Source: MFD09286-c1 sp963701015
Lineage (GTDB): Bacteria; Bacteroidota; Bacteroidia; Bacteroidales; DTGW01
Direction: 5' to 3'
Length of the DNA: 64,000 nucleotides
Assembly: GCA_963701015.1 (NCBI GenBank)
Contig: OY969556.1
Coordinates: forward strand, 310,001 to 374,000
The position numbers and the translations under genes were made by a program. Below, piece after piece: positions 44,508 to 55,310 of the stretch (the stretch's first letter is position 1; every line of letters begins with the position of its first letter). The notes below the pieces were generated by a model, which was not told where the DNA came from, searched no databases, and saw nothing but the letters and a program-made list of their open reading frames with translations.

Positions 44508-46865
44508 TTATTTCGAAATAATAGTAAAGTCTCTGTTTAAGCTATTCCCATCATTATCAACTATCACGAGTTTATGTGGGCCAGATTTTGGAGTAAAAGA
44601 AATTTCATGTGTGCCTTTAGTTTCATCTATTAACGTGCCGTCAAGGAACCAAAAGACAGTGCTATTTGCATTATGGTGCGATAGTTTAAAAATTACACTT
44701 TCATGTTTCTGGCTAATGTTAATGGGTAAATAAATCGAAGCCCCTTCATTTGGATATATAAATTCCATTACAAGTGTCCCATCTTGTGCACAACCCTCTT
44801 TATAAGGAGGAAGGGTTTTGTACGATGGGTCTTTATGTTTATAATAAGCTTCCAAAAGTGGAGGTAATACAAACCATATTTTACTTTTCATTTTATATAC
44901 AGGGCAGCAATTGCTGGTTACTCGATATTTTTCTGATGGGTCTAACCTTATTAACCTGTGGTAAGGACATTGTTTACTATCTTTTCCTTTGATTGGAACA
45001 AATATAGTATCTACTTCAGGGCAGTTGTCACCAGCAATGTAACCACTTTTACGGCATATCGGTACTTTTACCAAATCGTCATAAGGTGCAGAGAACCATT
45101 TAAAATAATTAAGTTCACGAAAAACCTCAAACATCAGTGGAGCTGCACATTCAACACCAATAAGTCCGGGTCTGCCAGTGCCATCAGCGTTTCCAACCCA
45201 AACACCAACTATATACCTTCTATTTAAACCTACCGCCCATGCATCACGAAATCCAAAACTTGTTCCTGTTTTCCAACCTACCTTCCAAGATGAAAGATAA
45301 TATTCCCAACCTGTTTCCTCGACTGGTTTATTAACCTTAAGCATAGCATTAAAAGTGAGCCAAATAGCCCCTGCGCTAATAATCCCATTCGGAGTTGGCT
45401 TGGAATCTGGTTTTTTGTCGTTTTTCAAGAAATGAAGATAATTGTAGTCGGCAACGTCATAATTATCTGACCTTTGTGCGTAATATTTTAAACTTCGTGC
45501 CATTCCTGTGTACATTGAACAAATATCCCACAACTTTCCTTCAGCCCCGCCAAGTATCAACGAAAGCCCATATGTATCTGCATTCCTGACGAGCGTGGTC
45601 ATTCCGGTTTTTTGCAATAAATCATAAAATCGTTGTACGCCATATTCACGCAGAATACATACTGCCGGAATATTTAACGATCTTGCCAGTGCTTGCGTTG
45701 CCGGAACTACACCATCGTATGTGTTACTGTAATTTTTAGGACTATAACCTGCTATAATCATAGGTACATCAGGAACTAAAGCATTTGGCAATAATTGTCC
45801 ATCATCCAAGGCTGCTGCATATAAAAAAGGTTTTAAAACACTTCCCGTACTTCGCGGTGAGGTGATAATATCAACCTGGTTTCCATGATCGTCGCCCATA
45901 ACTGATTTGCAGTTGCCAACATAGGAAATTACGTTTCCTGTTTCAATATCAGCAACTAAAACTGCTGCATTAAATATGTAATTGTCCCTCATTTGTTGCA
46001 TATATCTTTCAGTAATTTCCTCAATATTTTTTTGCAAATGGATGTCAATTGTACTATATGCGATTATACCTTTTGGATTTTTAATTGCAATATCTTCGAG
46101 CATGTGTGTTGCTGTTTTAGGTAATTCGTAAGGCTTTTCGGGTATATTTTCAAGCAACGACAAGCTATATGTATCTTTATTGATAATACCTATTTTGTAA
46201 AGTTTTTTAAGCAAATTGTTTCTTTTCTTTAATAGAAGTTGACGGTTTCGTCCCGGATGAATTAGCGATGGGGCATTTGGTAAAACCGCAAGTGTTGCTG
46301 ATTCGGACCATGATAAATGGTCTGCACTACAACCAAAATATCTCCATGAGGCTGCTTGCAACCCAACGATATTGCCACCAAATGGCGCGTGTGAAATATA
46401 TTGCGATAAAATTTCCTTTTTATGATACCTTATTTCTGCACGTGTTGCAAGGATTGTTTCGATTAATTTTTCAGCATAACTTCTAGACCTACCATTTCTA
46501 CTAATTCTTATAAGTTGCATGGTAATTGTACTTCCACCAGAAATAATTTTTCCGGCTTTCAGGTTTCGAATGGCTGCCTTAACTATAGAAAAAGGGTTTA
46601 TACCGGGATGATAATAAAAATACCTGTCCTCGTAGGTAAGCAATGCTTTTTCAAATTTGACTGGGATTTCTTTTGAGGGCGGAAATTCCCACATGCCTTC
46701 AGAGGAAACTTTAGCACCCAATAATTCATTATTACTGGAAAATAATACCGTTGAATAATTTCCAGGGAATAACGATTTTGGTAAACTAAACCAATATAAT
46801 AAAATGCAAAAACAAAGTAATGTCCAAAAGAAAATTTTTAGTATTTTCCTCCTTTTTAAACTCAT
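44508..46865 (-). CDS. pbpC: Penicillin-binding protein 1C
   Basis: The bifunctional peptidoglycan synthase has a membrane anchor (IFFWTLLCFCILLYWF), then a GT51 transglycosylase domain with catalytic Glu79 in TYEDRYFYYHPG and GGSTITMQLIR. The transpeptidase domain has STGSVLKP (active Ser near residue 335) and KTGTSFGFRDAW (near 530). A Cys-bearing region and a C-terminal BiPBP_C beta-sandwich complete the protein. I chose the ATG at 46865, which overlaps the alpha-2-macroglobulin stop (ATGA) and gives MSLKRRK; the earlier ATG at 46886 lies inside the upstream gene. The pair is conserved in many Gram-negative bacteria, the two proteins together guarding against breaches of the cell wall. Confidence 0.95.
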   Translation of the reverse strand: MSLKRRKILKIFFWTLLCFCILLYWFSLPKSLFPGNYSTVLFSSNNELLGAKVSSEGMWEFPPSKEIPVKFEKALLTYEDRYFYYHPGINPFSIVKAAIRNLKAGKIISGGSTITMQLIRISRNGRSRSYAEKLIETILATRAEIRYHKKEILSQYISHAPFGGNIVGLQAASWRYFGCSADHLSWSESATLAVLPNAPSLIHPGRNRQLLLKKRNNLLKKLYKIGIINKDTYSLSLLENIPEKPYELPKTATHMLEDIAIKNPKGIIAYSTIDIHLQKNIEEITERYMQQMRDNYIFNAAVLVADIETGNVISYVGNCKSVMGDDHGNQVDIITSPRSTGSVLKPFLYAAALDDGQLLPNALVPDVPMIIAGYSPKNYSNTYDGVVPATQALARSLNIPAVCILREYGVQRFYDLLQKTGMTTLVRNADTYGLSLILGGAEGKLWDICSMYTGMARSLKYYAQRSDNYDVADYNYLHFLKNDKKPDSKPTPNGIISAGAIWLTFNAMLKVNKPVEETGWEYYLSSWKVGWKTGTSFGFRDAWAVGLNRRYIVGVWVGNADGTGRPGLIGVECAAPLMFEVFRELNYFKWFSAPYDDLVKVPICRKSGYIAGDNCPEVDTIFVPIKGKDSKQCPYHRLIRLDPSEKYRVTSNCCPVYKMKSKIWFVLPPLLEAYYKHKDPSYKTLPPYKEGCAQDGTLVMEFIYPNEGASIYLPINISQKHESVIFKLSHHNANSTVFWFLDGTLIDETKGTHEISFTPKSGPHKLVIVDNDGNSLNRDFTIISK

Positions 46866-49800
46866 TTTACCACTTCTACCCAACATCCCTTTTTCAAAGC
46901 TTTTACATTGTTATCATACATAGCATCACAATGTTGTGCGGGAAGGTAAAATCGTCCGGCGTATGAAGCGTTAAGGCTAATTTCAAAGGTTGTACTTTGT
47001 CCGGTGCCCATACTAAAGAAACTATAAACCCGGTCATCGCGAATATCCTGATAATCAGGTTTTGATGCTGTAGTTGAAGTATTGTCCATATCCGCCAAAC
47101 GGGTATTGATAATTTCCCATCCTGAAGGAAATATTTGAGCTAATGCCAGGTTTTGATAATTTCCAAGTATAGTAGGAGGATTAGTAATTGTAACAACGGC
47201 TTTAAAGTCGGTGCCCTGTTTTAAATTCTTGTAATCAATATCGTGCCCTTTTATATCTACATATTTAATTGACATAATTAGGTTTGACGAAACTTCTGCT
47301 TCATTACCAACTGTGGGTGTGCCTTGTGTAATTAACCTTACATATAATGTGCCTTTACTGGTGTTGTTCACTTGAATGGGCATATTATCCCCATCAATAT
47401 TTTGGACGAATATTTTTTGAGAAGATTGTATTTTTTCAACTTTTCCATTTATAGACAATGAAAAATTTAATCCTTCCTTGTATAATCCGGAATTGCCTAT
47501 AAATTGGCTCATGGCAATCAGTCCAAACGCTGTTTCCTGTGTGCTATACCATTCGTCTGAAGATAATTGTTTGGCAAGTTTTTCTGCCAATGGAAATGCC
47601 TTATCGTATTCTTTCAAGTAAATTAAAGTAGGTATTACCATTGCAATATCGCGGAAATCGGAACCGAAAGTATATCCAAATTCGTGATACGATTTATAAT
47701 CCCAACTTAATTTATTAATCAAGCTTTGAGCAGTTTCTTTTTGGCCTATATATGCGTATGCTAATGCCAGCAACCATTTTGCTTGTGTGGAAATTTGTGC
47801 TGATTCCTTAAGCCTATTCATCGGCCCAACTTCAGGATGTCCTGCAAGTGCCAGTACCATTAATCGATAAGCTTGTGTTACGTAAGATAAATAAGAATCG
47901 TTATATGGCCAATTCCGTGCCTGTTTTTCTTCATATGACAGCCATCCATTTTTAATTCCTTCGGGCAATGAATATCCATTCTTTTCAGCTTCAATAATAA
48001 AATGTCCGGCATAACAACAGCCCCAATCATTTACATAATTTTCACCGGGCCAATAGCTAAAAGCGCCTTCACTGGTAAAAAACATTTTTAAACGTTCGAT
48101 ACCTGCTTTTATATTATTTTCTGCTTTTAATTTTTCAGCATTTGACAAATCAATAAAATTGTTGAGATACAACTGTGGAAAAACCGATGATGTAGTTTGT
48201 TCAATGCAACCATAGGGATATTCCAAAAGATAATTTAGCCTACGTTTTAAATCAATTGGAGGGCAGGAGGATATTTCAAGTGAAGCAGAGTTAGAACCTT
48301 TAACACCAAACCATTCTGTTTTTCCATTCCAGCTTTTGCCAGCTTCTAAACCGGATTCGTTCAAACGCGTTTCCTTTTCGTTGGGATTACGTATTTTCAA
48401 ATCAATTTCATAATCGGCTTTATATTTGCCTGAAGCTGCAGTAACTTTTATTTTCCCAACTCCAATAGCATCTGCTGTTTTCAGATGAAAAAACGCATCG
48501 ATACTTCCCGAACTATTTACCTTAACGGTTTGTTTATCTTCGCCAATAGTCGATAATAATTCATTTGTCTGCACTTGCAGGTTTACATCCTTCATTTCCT
48601 GTTCATCAGCAAAAATTGAAACCGGAAGTTGAACTTCTTCTCCAGGTCCAAGAACACGAGGTAGAGTAGCTATAATCATTAATTTATTTTTAACAATGGC
48701 TGTTTTTTCAGCACTTCCAAAAGCATCGTTTTCTCCGGCAACAACCATAACCCTTACTGCACCTGAATATTTTGGCAATTGGATTATATGCTGATTTGTT
48801 CCATTTTTAGGTAATGTAAAAGGGCCTAGAAACTTTACAACGGGTGTGAACCTATTGTGCAATTTGTCTCCCTTATCGGCAAAAACTTCCATATCGCCCC
48901 CAATGGAAAACAAATGTTCAATTTTACCTGCCACTCCGCCAAATATATAATTGTAAATATCCCAGGTATTTATTCCCAGAGCTTCCTTGGCATAAAAGCT
49001 TTCCCACGGATCGGGCGCTTTATATCGGGTAATATTAAGAAGACCTTCATCTACCAATGCTAGGGTATAAGTCATTTTTCTCCCATCTTTTTCTGATACT
49101 TTAATATTTAGTTTTTCTTCGGAACCAACTTTTTCAGGCATATTAATTACAGGATGCAAATGTGTTTCAGGGTTTTCAACAAGAATAGGGGCGTAACCAT
49201 ACATTCTGAAAGGCATATCGTTCCCTGTATTTTGATATGGCTGAAGTAAAGTAATGTTTACAAATGCGTTAGGCGCCATTTTCTCAGTAACTTCAAATTC
49301 AATGGTAGCTCTGCTTTCGGCATTTGGAATGGCATCGCTCCAAAACATATCAATTATAGACGAACCCGATTCTATACTTACAAGTACATGCGATTTTTTT
49401 GCGGCAGGGAAACTTATCCGAGCCTTTTCTCCCGGGGCATATTTATCTTTATTAGGAGAAACAATAAGCATTGATGCTGCTTCAGCATGTTGATTGTCAG
49501 AATAGTCTCTATACCAAGGATTATAGAAATATACTATCCTGCCTGAATTTTGACCATCAGGATCAATAACATGCAAGTAATATGATCCGGAATGGGCTCC
49601 ATCAACCAAAAAGTCAACAGATCCATATCCATTCATTGTTGAAATAGTTTTGCTTGCAAAAACTGAATTGTTTGCACTTGATATATAATTTGCAATATCT
49701 TCGTCGGAACGGTCCCACCACCAGTTCCAGTTCAATTTTACCAATTCAACAGTAATGTTTTTTCTTGAAACAGGGTTTCCCAAATAATCTACTGTGGCAA

Positions 49801-52438
49801 TATTAAATCTTTGGGTCGTATCAGTATATAACCATCCATAATAACCTATAGCTCGGCTTAAACTTAATCCGGCATAATAGTTATAAGGTGAATAAAGCGT
49901 ATTGAAATAATCAATGCTAAAATTTCCTCCATCTTCAAAAACTTTGGTTACCAACGCAAGCTTTAACATTCCGGAGGAAGAATTGTCTGTAGAAATATTA
50001 TAAGAGAATTCCGATTTTCCTTCATTGTTTAAATTCCCTTCAAATATTGCTTGTTCCTGAGGTTTGAATGTGGTATAGGCGTTGTCGAAATTGTAATCGG
50101 GAAATTTGGAAAAAGTTGTAACCGATTTGGTTAAACCCATTGTGATATTCGTTTTCATATTTGAAGCAATTGCACCATGAAGCCATTTTGCTGTAATAGT
50201 ACCTTTTATAGCGCCTTTTAAAACTTTTTCCTTACCAAGATCTAACTCAATTGCAAGCCGGTTTGGTTTTATGGTTTCAATTTTAATTGTCTTTGTAAAT
50301 ATTGCTCCACCAGCCTTAACTGTTATAAGCCAATTGCCTGTAGGAGCATCTTCAGGTGTTGAAGTAAAATAAGTGTAAAACCCATTCATATTTTGCACTT
50401 TTACCTGGCGTTTAAATAATTGTCCTTTTGGATTTGTTAATTCAAAAACTACCGGCAATCCTTCAGGAATTTCTTTCAGTTTGTTTTCAATAATAAATGT
50501 CAGATAAATACTATCCCCAGGTCGCCACACGCCTCGTTCACCATAAATAAAACCTTTCAAACCTTTCTGTGTTTCCTGGCCTTTTATATCGAACATACTT
50601 AGAGAAAGTGATTGCCCATCGCGCATTGACAGATATCCATATTCATCACCTTTTTTAGCAATTACCAGCGCAGGTTTGTGAGGGCAATCGATAGTAGCAA
50701 ATCCATCTCCATTAGTTGAAGCTTTTCCCAGGCTTTGATGCTGCAAGTCGAATGCTTCTATATCTACATTTCCTGCTGGTTTAGCATCCGTTATATTGGT
50801 TGCTATAATGGTAAGATTATTTTTGGAACCCAATTTTCCTATGAGGCCTATATTGGAAGCAATTAAATTCCGGTTAACCCAGCGGTTGCTGTTGTAGTAT
50901 GCCGGATGGCAAGGGTTGTCGCGATTCTCCCAATAATTCGAATAATCGCCATCTTCACCATAATTGTAGTAATCATTGTTATACTGATTGTCATCATTTT
51001 CAATATCAGTTACTTCATCATTCGTGGGCTCAACATAATCTGTTTTAGTAGAGTCATTTTTTTCGTCGCAACGATAAAGTGAATAGGCTTTGCGAAACGA
51101 AATTTTAACCTGGTAAATTGCGCCCATGTCAGGCTTTATAAGCTTTGCCAAATCAAGTGAAAATAAATGCCAACGCGAAAGATTTGCTACGCCTGAGTTT
51201 TGGAGATTTATACGCTGACGGATTATTGGCCTGGCAACATTCGTTAGTTCATAATTACCTTGTAAATCGTTGTTTTGAAGAAATTGTCCGATATTATTTT
51301 TATAAATTTTGGTAACAGTAACGTCAATAGCTTTTAAATTAACTGCTTTAAAAGGAATGATAATACTATCAGTTTTTGGAATAATTACTCCATGCCCGAC
51401 CAATTGCACTGCCGGCTTAATGTCTGAAAATCCATAAGTCCTGTTGAATCTTATGCCTAATTTTTTGTCTTTAAAATTTTCAAGGCTTTCCAAAATTGTA
51501 AGTTCATGCGATTCACCAACTAAAGGCTGAAATGGATATATTTTCAGGACATTCCCATCTTTAGTAAATTTAATTTTCACATCGTCCAAAATTGCCAAGC
51601 CTATAATATCCTGATTTAAGTTTAAGGGATCGCTGAAATAGACTGCAAAATATTGTGATGAATCATTATGTAAAATGGCATCAAGTACTTTAAAGTCAGA
51701 AATTGCAGGAATATCTATTATAGCATTTTCGCTTTTATTTAAACCAAGAGGTTCCCCATTGAACGTAATTTCAAGCTTTTGAGCAATATCAGTCCTTTTT
51801 ATGCTATCAATTACATATGAATGTGTTAATTTATCAGGATGGTGGTTCCATTTTACATTGTTTTCTTTACCATTTGTAATTGCTGTTATAATTTTTTCTA
51901 TCAGTTGATTATTCTCTACATCAGCTGTTGTAAAATTTCCTTCGAGATAATAATAATCGGGATTTGATCCATAGGTATGCAATTGTTCATGGGTTTCGGT
52001 AAAATCCTGGGTAATGGTTTGAAAAGTAAATTTTAAAACTTTTAGTTTCGAAGGTACATTAGCCACATTCCCAAGTTGAAAAGTAACTTCATATAATGTT
52101 CCTTTTTTCAATCGTTCTGATGGGATAAATTCAAGGGTCCTGTCATCGTTCCATCTTGCATGGCCTTTAATTGTTGGAGAGAAACTAAATAAACCATCCA
52201 AAACCTTTTCTCTTGAAACCGAATCGCCGGTATATGAATTTACAAGTAATACTTTTATTGGCGTTTCACTTGAAACAATACCTGAAGTTACCGCGGAAAC
52301 AAATTCAGAATATTCATCACTAATATGGATTGGCTTTTTTTGCTTGCTATTATATAAGAATGCCCAGATTAAACCGGCAGCTAAAATAACAAGTACAGCA
52401 ATAAGGATTGTTCTTTTTTTGAAGTCTTGGAGTTTCAT
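46862..52438 (-). CDS. Bacterial alpha-2-macroglobulin with intact thioester motif
   Basis: The 1858-residue protein is a protease trap. An N-terminal helix (TILIAVLVILAAGLIWAFLY) anchors it; I see no lipobox, unlike E. coli YfhM. Macroglobulin-type sandwich domains follow, with GVWRPGDSIYLTFIIENK (MG3-type start) and a family VSPNKDKYAPGEKARISF segment. The thioester motif GCIEQTTS is intact, with Cys1411. After it comes the alpha-helical thioester domain (SEGAFSYWPG, GHFIIEAEKNGY) and the C-terminal receptor-type domain. A low-complexity Asp/Asn/Tyr insertion lies near residues 475-510. It is translationally coupled to pbpC. Confidence 0.95.
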   Translation of the reverse strand: MKLQDFKKRTILIAVLVILAAGLIWAFLYNSKQKKPIHISDEYSEFVSAVTSGIVSSETPIKVLLVNSYTGDSVSREKVLDGLFSFSPTIKGHARWNDDRTLEFIPSERLKKGTLYEVTFQLGNVANVPSKLKVLKFTFQTITQDFTETHEQLHTYGSNPDYYYLEGNFTTADVENNQLIEKIITAITNGKENNVKWNHHPDKLTHSYVIDSIKRTDIAQKLEITFNGEPLGLNKSENAIIDIPAISDFKVLDAILHNDSSQYFAVYFSDPLNLNQDIIGLAILDDVKIKFTKDGNVLKIYPFQPLVGESHELTILESLENFKDKKLGIRFNRTYGFSDIKPAVQLVGHGVIIPKTDSIIIPFKAVNLKAIDVTVTKIYKNNIGQFLQNNDLQGNYELTNVARPIIRQRINLQNSGVANLSRWHLFSLDLAKLIKPDMGAIYQVKISFRKAYSLYRCDEKNDSTKTDYVEPTNDEVTDIENDDNQYNNDYYNYGEDGDYSNYWENRDNPCHPAYYNSNRWVNRNLIASNIGLIGKLGSKNNLTIIATNITDAKPAGNVDIEAFDLQHQSLGKASTNGDGFATIDCPHKPALVIAKKGDEYGYLSMRDGQSLSLSMFDIKGQETQKGLKGFIYGERGVWRPGDSIYLTFIIENKLKEIPEGLPVVFELTNPKGQLFKRQVKVQNMNGFYTYFTSTPEDAPTGNWLITVKAGGAIFTKTIKIETIKPNRLAIELDLGKEKVLKGAIKGTITAKWLHGAIASNMKTNITMGLTKSVTTFSKFPDYNFDNAYTTFKPQEQAIFEGNLNNEGKSEFSYNISTDNSSSGMLKLALVTKVFEDGGNFSIDYFNTLYSPYNYYAGLSLSRAIGYYGWLYTDTTQRFNIATVDYLGNPVSRKNITVELVKLNWNWWWDRSDEDIANYISSANNSVFASKTISTMNGYGSVDFLVDGAHSGSYYLHVIDPDGQNSGRIVYFYNPWYRDYSDNQHAEAASMLIVSPNKDKYAPGEKARISFPAAKKSHVLVSIESGSSIIDMFWSDAIPNAESRATIEFEVTEKMAPNAFVNITLLQPYQNTGNDMPFRMYGYAPILVENPETHLHPVINMPEKVGSEEKLNIKVSEKDGRKMTYTLALVDEGLLNITRYKAPDPWESFYAKEALGINTWDIYNYIFGGVAGKIEHLFSIGGDMEVFADKGDKLHNRFTPVVKFLGPFTLPKNGTNQHIIQLPKYSGAVRVMVVAGENDAFGSAEKTAIVKNKLMIIATLPRVLGPGEEVQLPVSIFADEQEMKDVNLQVQTNELLSTIGEDKQTVKVNSSGSIDAFFHLKTADAIGVGKIKVTAASGKYKADYEIDLKIRNPNEKETRLNESGLEAGKSWNGKTEWFGVKGSNSASLEISSCPPIDLKRRLNYLLEYPYGCIEQTTSSVFPQLYLNNFIDLSNAEKLKAENNIKAGIERLKMFFTSEGAFSYWPGENYVNDWGCCYAGHFIIEAEKNGYSLPEGIKNGWLSYEEKQARNWPYNDSYLSYVTQAYRLMVLALAGHPEVGPMNRLKESAQISTQAKWLLALAYAYIGQKETAQSLINKLSWDYKSYHEFGYTFGSDFRDIAMVIPTLIYLKEYDKAFPLAEKLAKQLSSDEWYSTQETAFGLIAMSQFIGNSGLYKEGLNFSLSINGKVEKIQSSQKIFVQNIDGDNMPIQVNNTSKGTLYVRLITQGTPTVGNEAEVSSNLIMSIKYVDIKGHDIDYKNLKQGTDFKAVVTITNPPTILGNYQNLALAQIFPSGWEIINTRLADMDNTSTTASKPDYQDIRDDRVYSFFSMGTGQSTTFEISLNASYAGRFYLPAQHCDAMYDNNVKALKKGCWVEVVK

Positions 52439-52535
52439 AGTTTATTATATTTGAATGTTTATATTTTAGAATAATTGAATGGGCAAATAAAATGAAAGCT
52501 AAACTTCAACTCCAATCAAACATGCTTTCGTACAC

Positions 52536-52574
52536 AAAAGCCTATAAAAATAAAAATTATTTTCATAGGCTTTT
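52536..52574 (-). terminator. Hairpin after the TPR gene
   Basis: AAAAGCCTAT (52536-52545) pairs over 10 bp with ATAGGCTTTT (52565-52574); the intervening AAAAATAA and TTATTTT can extend the stem. On the minus strand the stem ends in TTTT. It lies downstream of the TPR protein gene and upstream of the alpha-2-macroglobulin gene. The 210-base gap shows no other feature. Confidence 0.6.
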
Positions 52575-52648
52575 ATTTCAATCGAAGATAAAATAATATT
52601 TACATTTTCAAAAACTTAATTGATAAATTTTAATACAATAGCTATAAC

Positions 52649-53965
52649 TTATTTTACTTCTAATTCGGCTAGTCTTTTTAAAGCAGAATCATAATATGAA
52701 AATACAAATGGATTTTTTTTATCGCTTGATTTTTGTTTTGGCCGGGTTGCTATAAATTGTTTAAAGAATTTAATTGCCATTTCTTTGTCATGAATTCTGA
52801 TGCAATTGTCATATTTAAAAGCAATAAATAACAAAGTCAAAGTGTCCTTTGGGTTTAATTCATGGGCTCGTATAAATGCATTATAACCGTTTTCGCAAGG
52901 ACTTTTGTCATATGAATCATATGCTTTACCAAGATTAAAATAAACTGAAGCCAAATAAACTGAATCGGGCATCAAAAGTTTTGTTGTTTTATTTAAATAG
53001 TAGATTCCGAGCTGTTTATAAATATAGGATGAACATGCTAAACCTAAAAAATAAGTTACTTGATAATCTGAAGAATCAATGTTATATGCTTTTTCCAGGT
53101 AAAATTTTGAAGCTTCAAAACTATCAATTTTAAAAGCGTTGATTCCAAGATATTTTAAAATAAATCGCGATGAATCTTTATTGTTAAAGCAATTTAAAAA
53201 TTTAATATAGGAAGACTTATAATCTTTTATTAATGTGTATAAATAAGCATTAATGCTATTTATTTTAGTATTTGTTGAATCGGAATGTAAATATTTTTCA
53301 GTTAAATAGAGTGCAAGTTCAAATTTTTTCTTCTTTATATAATAATTGCTTAGATTTATAATAGCTTGATTGTCCATTGAATCCAGTTGAATTGTTTTAT
53401 TGAAAAAATATAATGCAGAATCTTCTTTATTATTATTTTCATAGCATTTGGCAATGCTTTTTATTAAATAAATATTTGATGAATCTTTAAAATATAAACT
53501 TAAATAAATTGAAATTGCGTTGTTATAGTTTTCGTTTGCAAAATATATACTTGCGATTTCATATTTGGCATTTATTTGGTTTGGATTTCTATCCAACAAT
53601 TTTTTGTAATATTTTATTTCATTTTTATAATCTCCACAAATCTTATAACAATTTGCCAATTCATTTAAAATTGAAATATTCGATGTGTCTAATTTGTAGG
53701 CGTTTTCAAATGATAAAATTGCTAAAGGTATTTTGTATAAATTTCTATATGAAATTCCTTCACAATAATATATATCAGGTGAAAATACTTTATTTTTTTC
53801 TAATTGTTGTGCTAATTTAATTACTTCCTCAAATTTATATTTTTTGATTAGCAATTCTAAACTATCTTTTACTTCATTTGCTTTGCATATGGTAAAAAAA
53901 TTTAGATAAAATATGACAAGATATAAATATTTTATTTTAAATTTTGTAATCATATAAACTTTCAT
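52649..53965 (-). CDS. Secreted tetratricopeptide-repeat protein
   Basis: The 438-residue protein has a signal sequence (YLYLVIFYLNFFTICKA; an internal Met four residues in is an alternative start). The remainder is a chain of about ten TPR-like helical hairpins (YYCEGISYRNLYKIPLAILSFENAYKLD, YYKKLLDRNPNQINAKYEIASIYF and similar). It is probably a periplasmic or envelope scaffold. It carries no enzymatic domain. The base composition is more AT-rich than its neighbours. It lies 43 bases after the BlaR1 gene on the same strand, so it may belong to that transcript. Confidence 0.8.
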   Translation of the reverse strand: MKVYMITKFKIKYLYLVIFYLNFFTICKANEVKDSLELLIKKYKFEEVIKLAQQLEKNKVFSPDIYYCEGISYRNLYKIPLAILSFENAYKLDTSNISILNELANCYKICGDYKNEIKYYKKLLDRNPNQINAKYEIASIYFANENYNNAISIYLSLYFKDSSNIYLIKSIAKCYENNNKEDSALYFFNKTIQLDSMDNQAIINLSNYYIKKKKFELALYLTEKYLHSDSTNTKINSINAYLYTLIKDYKSSYIKFLNCFNNKDSSRFILKYLGINAFKIDSFEASKFYLEKAYNIDSSDYQVTYFLGLACSSYIYKQLGIYYLNKTTKLLMPDSVYLASVYFNLGKAYDSYDKSPCENGYNAFIRAHELNPKDTLTLLFIAFKYDNCIRIHDKEMAIKFFKQFIATRPKQKSSDKKNPFVFSYYDSALKRLAELEVK

Positions 53966-54008
53966 AATTGAAAAGTTATAGAATTATTTAAACTTTTAAA
54001 ACCAGCAA

Positions 54009-55310
54009 TTATTTATCCAAGCTGAACATTATTGGTATAACCATTACCTGGCTTACATTTTTGTTGTTTATTTTAGCTGGAGTCCAAGCTGGACTGTTTT
54101 CCAAAACTCTTCTTGCTTCGGCATCGAGTAATGGATTTACTGATCGTAAAACTGTAACATGTTCAACATTTCCAACGCTATTTACAATAAATTGCAATAT
54201 CACCTTACCTTGTATTTGTTTCTTTATGGCTTCTTCCGGATATTTCATTTGTTTTTGTATATATTGTCTAAAGTTATTTATATCCCCATTCTGAAATTTT
54301 GAATTTTCATCAACAATTACATTAGCTTTTTCTCCTTTACTATCGAAGACATCAGGCAATTGAATATTGCTATTTTGCTTAACTATTGCAGGTGGGGCTG
54401 GAGGAGCAGGTGGTACAGGAGGCACAGGTATTAAACCATGATAATTTGAATCGTTTTTCTTATGATTATATTGACAGTTAATCAATATAATTGAAGAAAA
54501 AATAATCATTACAATAGGTACAATTATAGCAATCCAAAGCTTGCTCCATTTCGATATTCTTTTATTAGTTATCATTGCTAACCGTTTTAATGTTAAGTTT
54601 TTATTAAAATTATTTACCAATACATTCAACTGACATCCGAGAGAATTTGCGATTACCTGGTTGCAATAACTGTCCACGGCAATTCCTGATTTTATTGTAC
54701 TTTCGTCAGCCTGATATTCGTGCAATTCTTTTATAGCTTTTAGCATTAACCAAGCAAATGGGTTGAACCATTGAAAAATGGCCAATAGTGTAAAAAATAT
54801 TATATCAATTGAATGAAATAATGTTATATGGGCTTTTTCGTGACGGATTATAATATCTACTTCTTCTGTGTTTTTAAGTTTTTGAGGAAGATAAATTGTA
54901 TTTAAAAATGAAAAGGGAGAAATGTTTTTATTTACATAAACTATTCCATCGATTGATTTTGTATTATGCCTATAATTGAAAATGCGAAATATTGCAACTA
55001 TATAAAAAATAGTTATAATCAGCAATCCTACTAAATAAATTATTTCCAGCCAGGTTAACAGATTTAAACCGGAATTATTATTTGCTATAGATTGATACGA
55101 GTTAACTGCTACTTCTGGAATATAAATTGTTGTCAGAACAACTTTTTGAGGGAACAATATAATTATGAATGGTATAAAAAATGCAAGTAAGCTGCTTAGT
55201 AGCAAATATACACGTAGTTCTGTATTATTAATATTTTTTTTAATTAGTGCAGCATAAATGAAGTAACTTACAGCAATTAAAATTGCTATTTTTAGTTCTA
55301 TTGTTATCAT
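54009..55310 (-). CDS. BlaR1-type M56 membrane peptidase fused to a TonB-like domain
   Basis: The 433-residue protein has four or five membrane helices and the M56 zinc motif HEKAH at residues 157-161, with ELHEYQADE supplying a third ligand. A Pro-rich linker (PVPPVPPAPPAPPA) then joins a TonB C-terminal domain at about 345-430 (YPEEAIKKQIQGKVILQFIV, SPAWTPAKINNKNVSQ). BlaR1 proteins sense a signal and cleave the partner BlaI repressor. The TonB-type fusion is common in Bacteroidota. The gene overlaps the blaI-like stop (TAATG). The inducer is unknown and there is no beta-lactamase gene nearby. Confidence 0.9.
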   Translation of the reverse strand: MITIELKIAILIAVSYFIYAALIKKNINNTELRVYLLLSSLLAFFIPFIIILFPQKVVLTTIYIPEVAVNSYQSIANNNSGLNLLTWLEIIYLVGLLIITIFYIVAIFRIFNYRHNTKSIDGIVYVNKNISPFSFLNTIYLPQKLKNTEEVDIIIRHEKAHITLFHSIDIIFFTLLAIFQWFNPFAWLMLKAIKELHEYQADESTIKSGIAVDSYCNQVIANSLGCQLNVLVNNFNKNLTLKRLAMITNKRISKWSKLWIAIIVPIVMIIFSSIILINCQYNHKKNDSNYHGLIPVPPVPPAPPAPPAIVKQNSNIQLPDVFDSKGEKANVIVDENSKFQNGDINNFRQYIQKQMKYPEEAIKKQIQGKVILQFIVNSVGNVEHVTVLRSVNPLLDAEARRVLENSPAWTPAKINNKNVSQVMVIPIMFSLDK

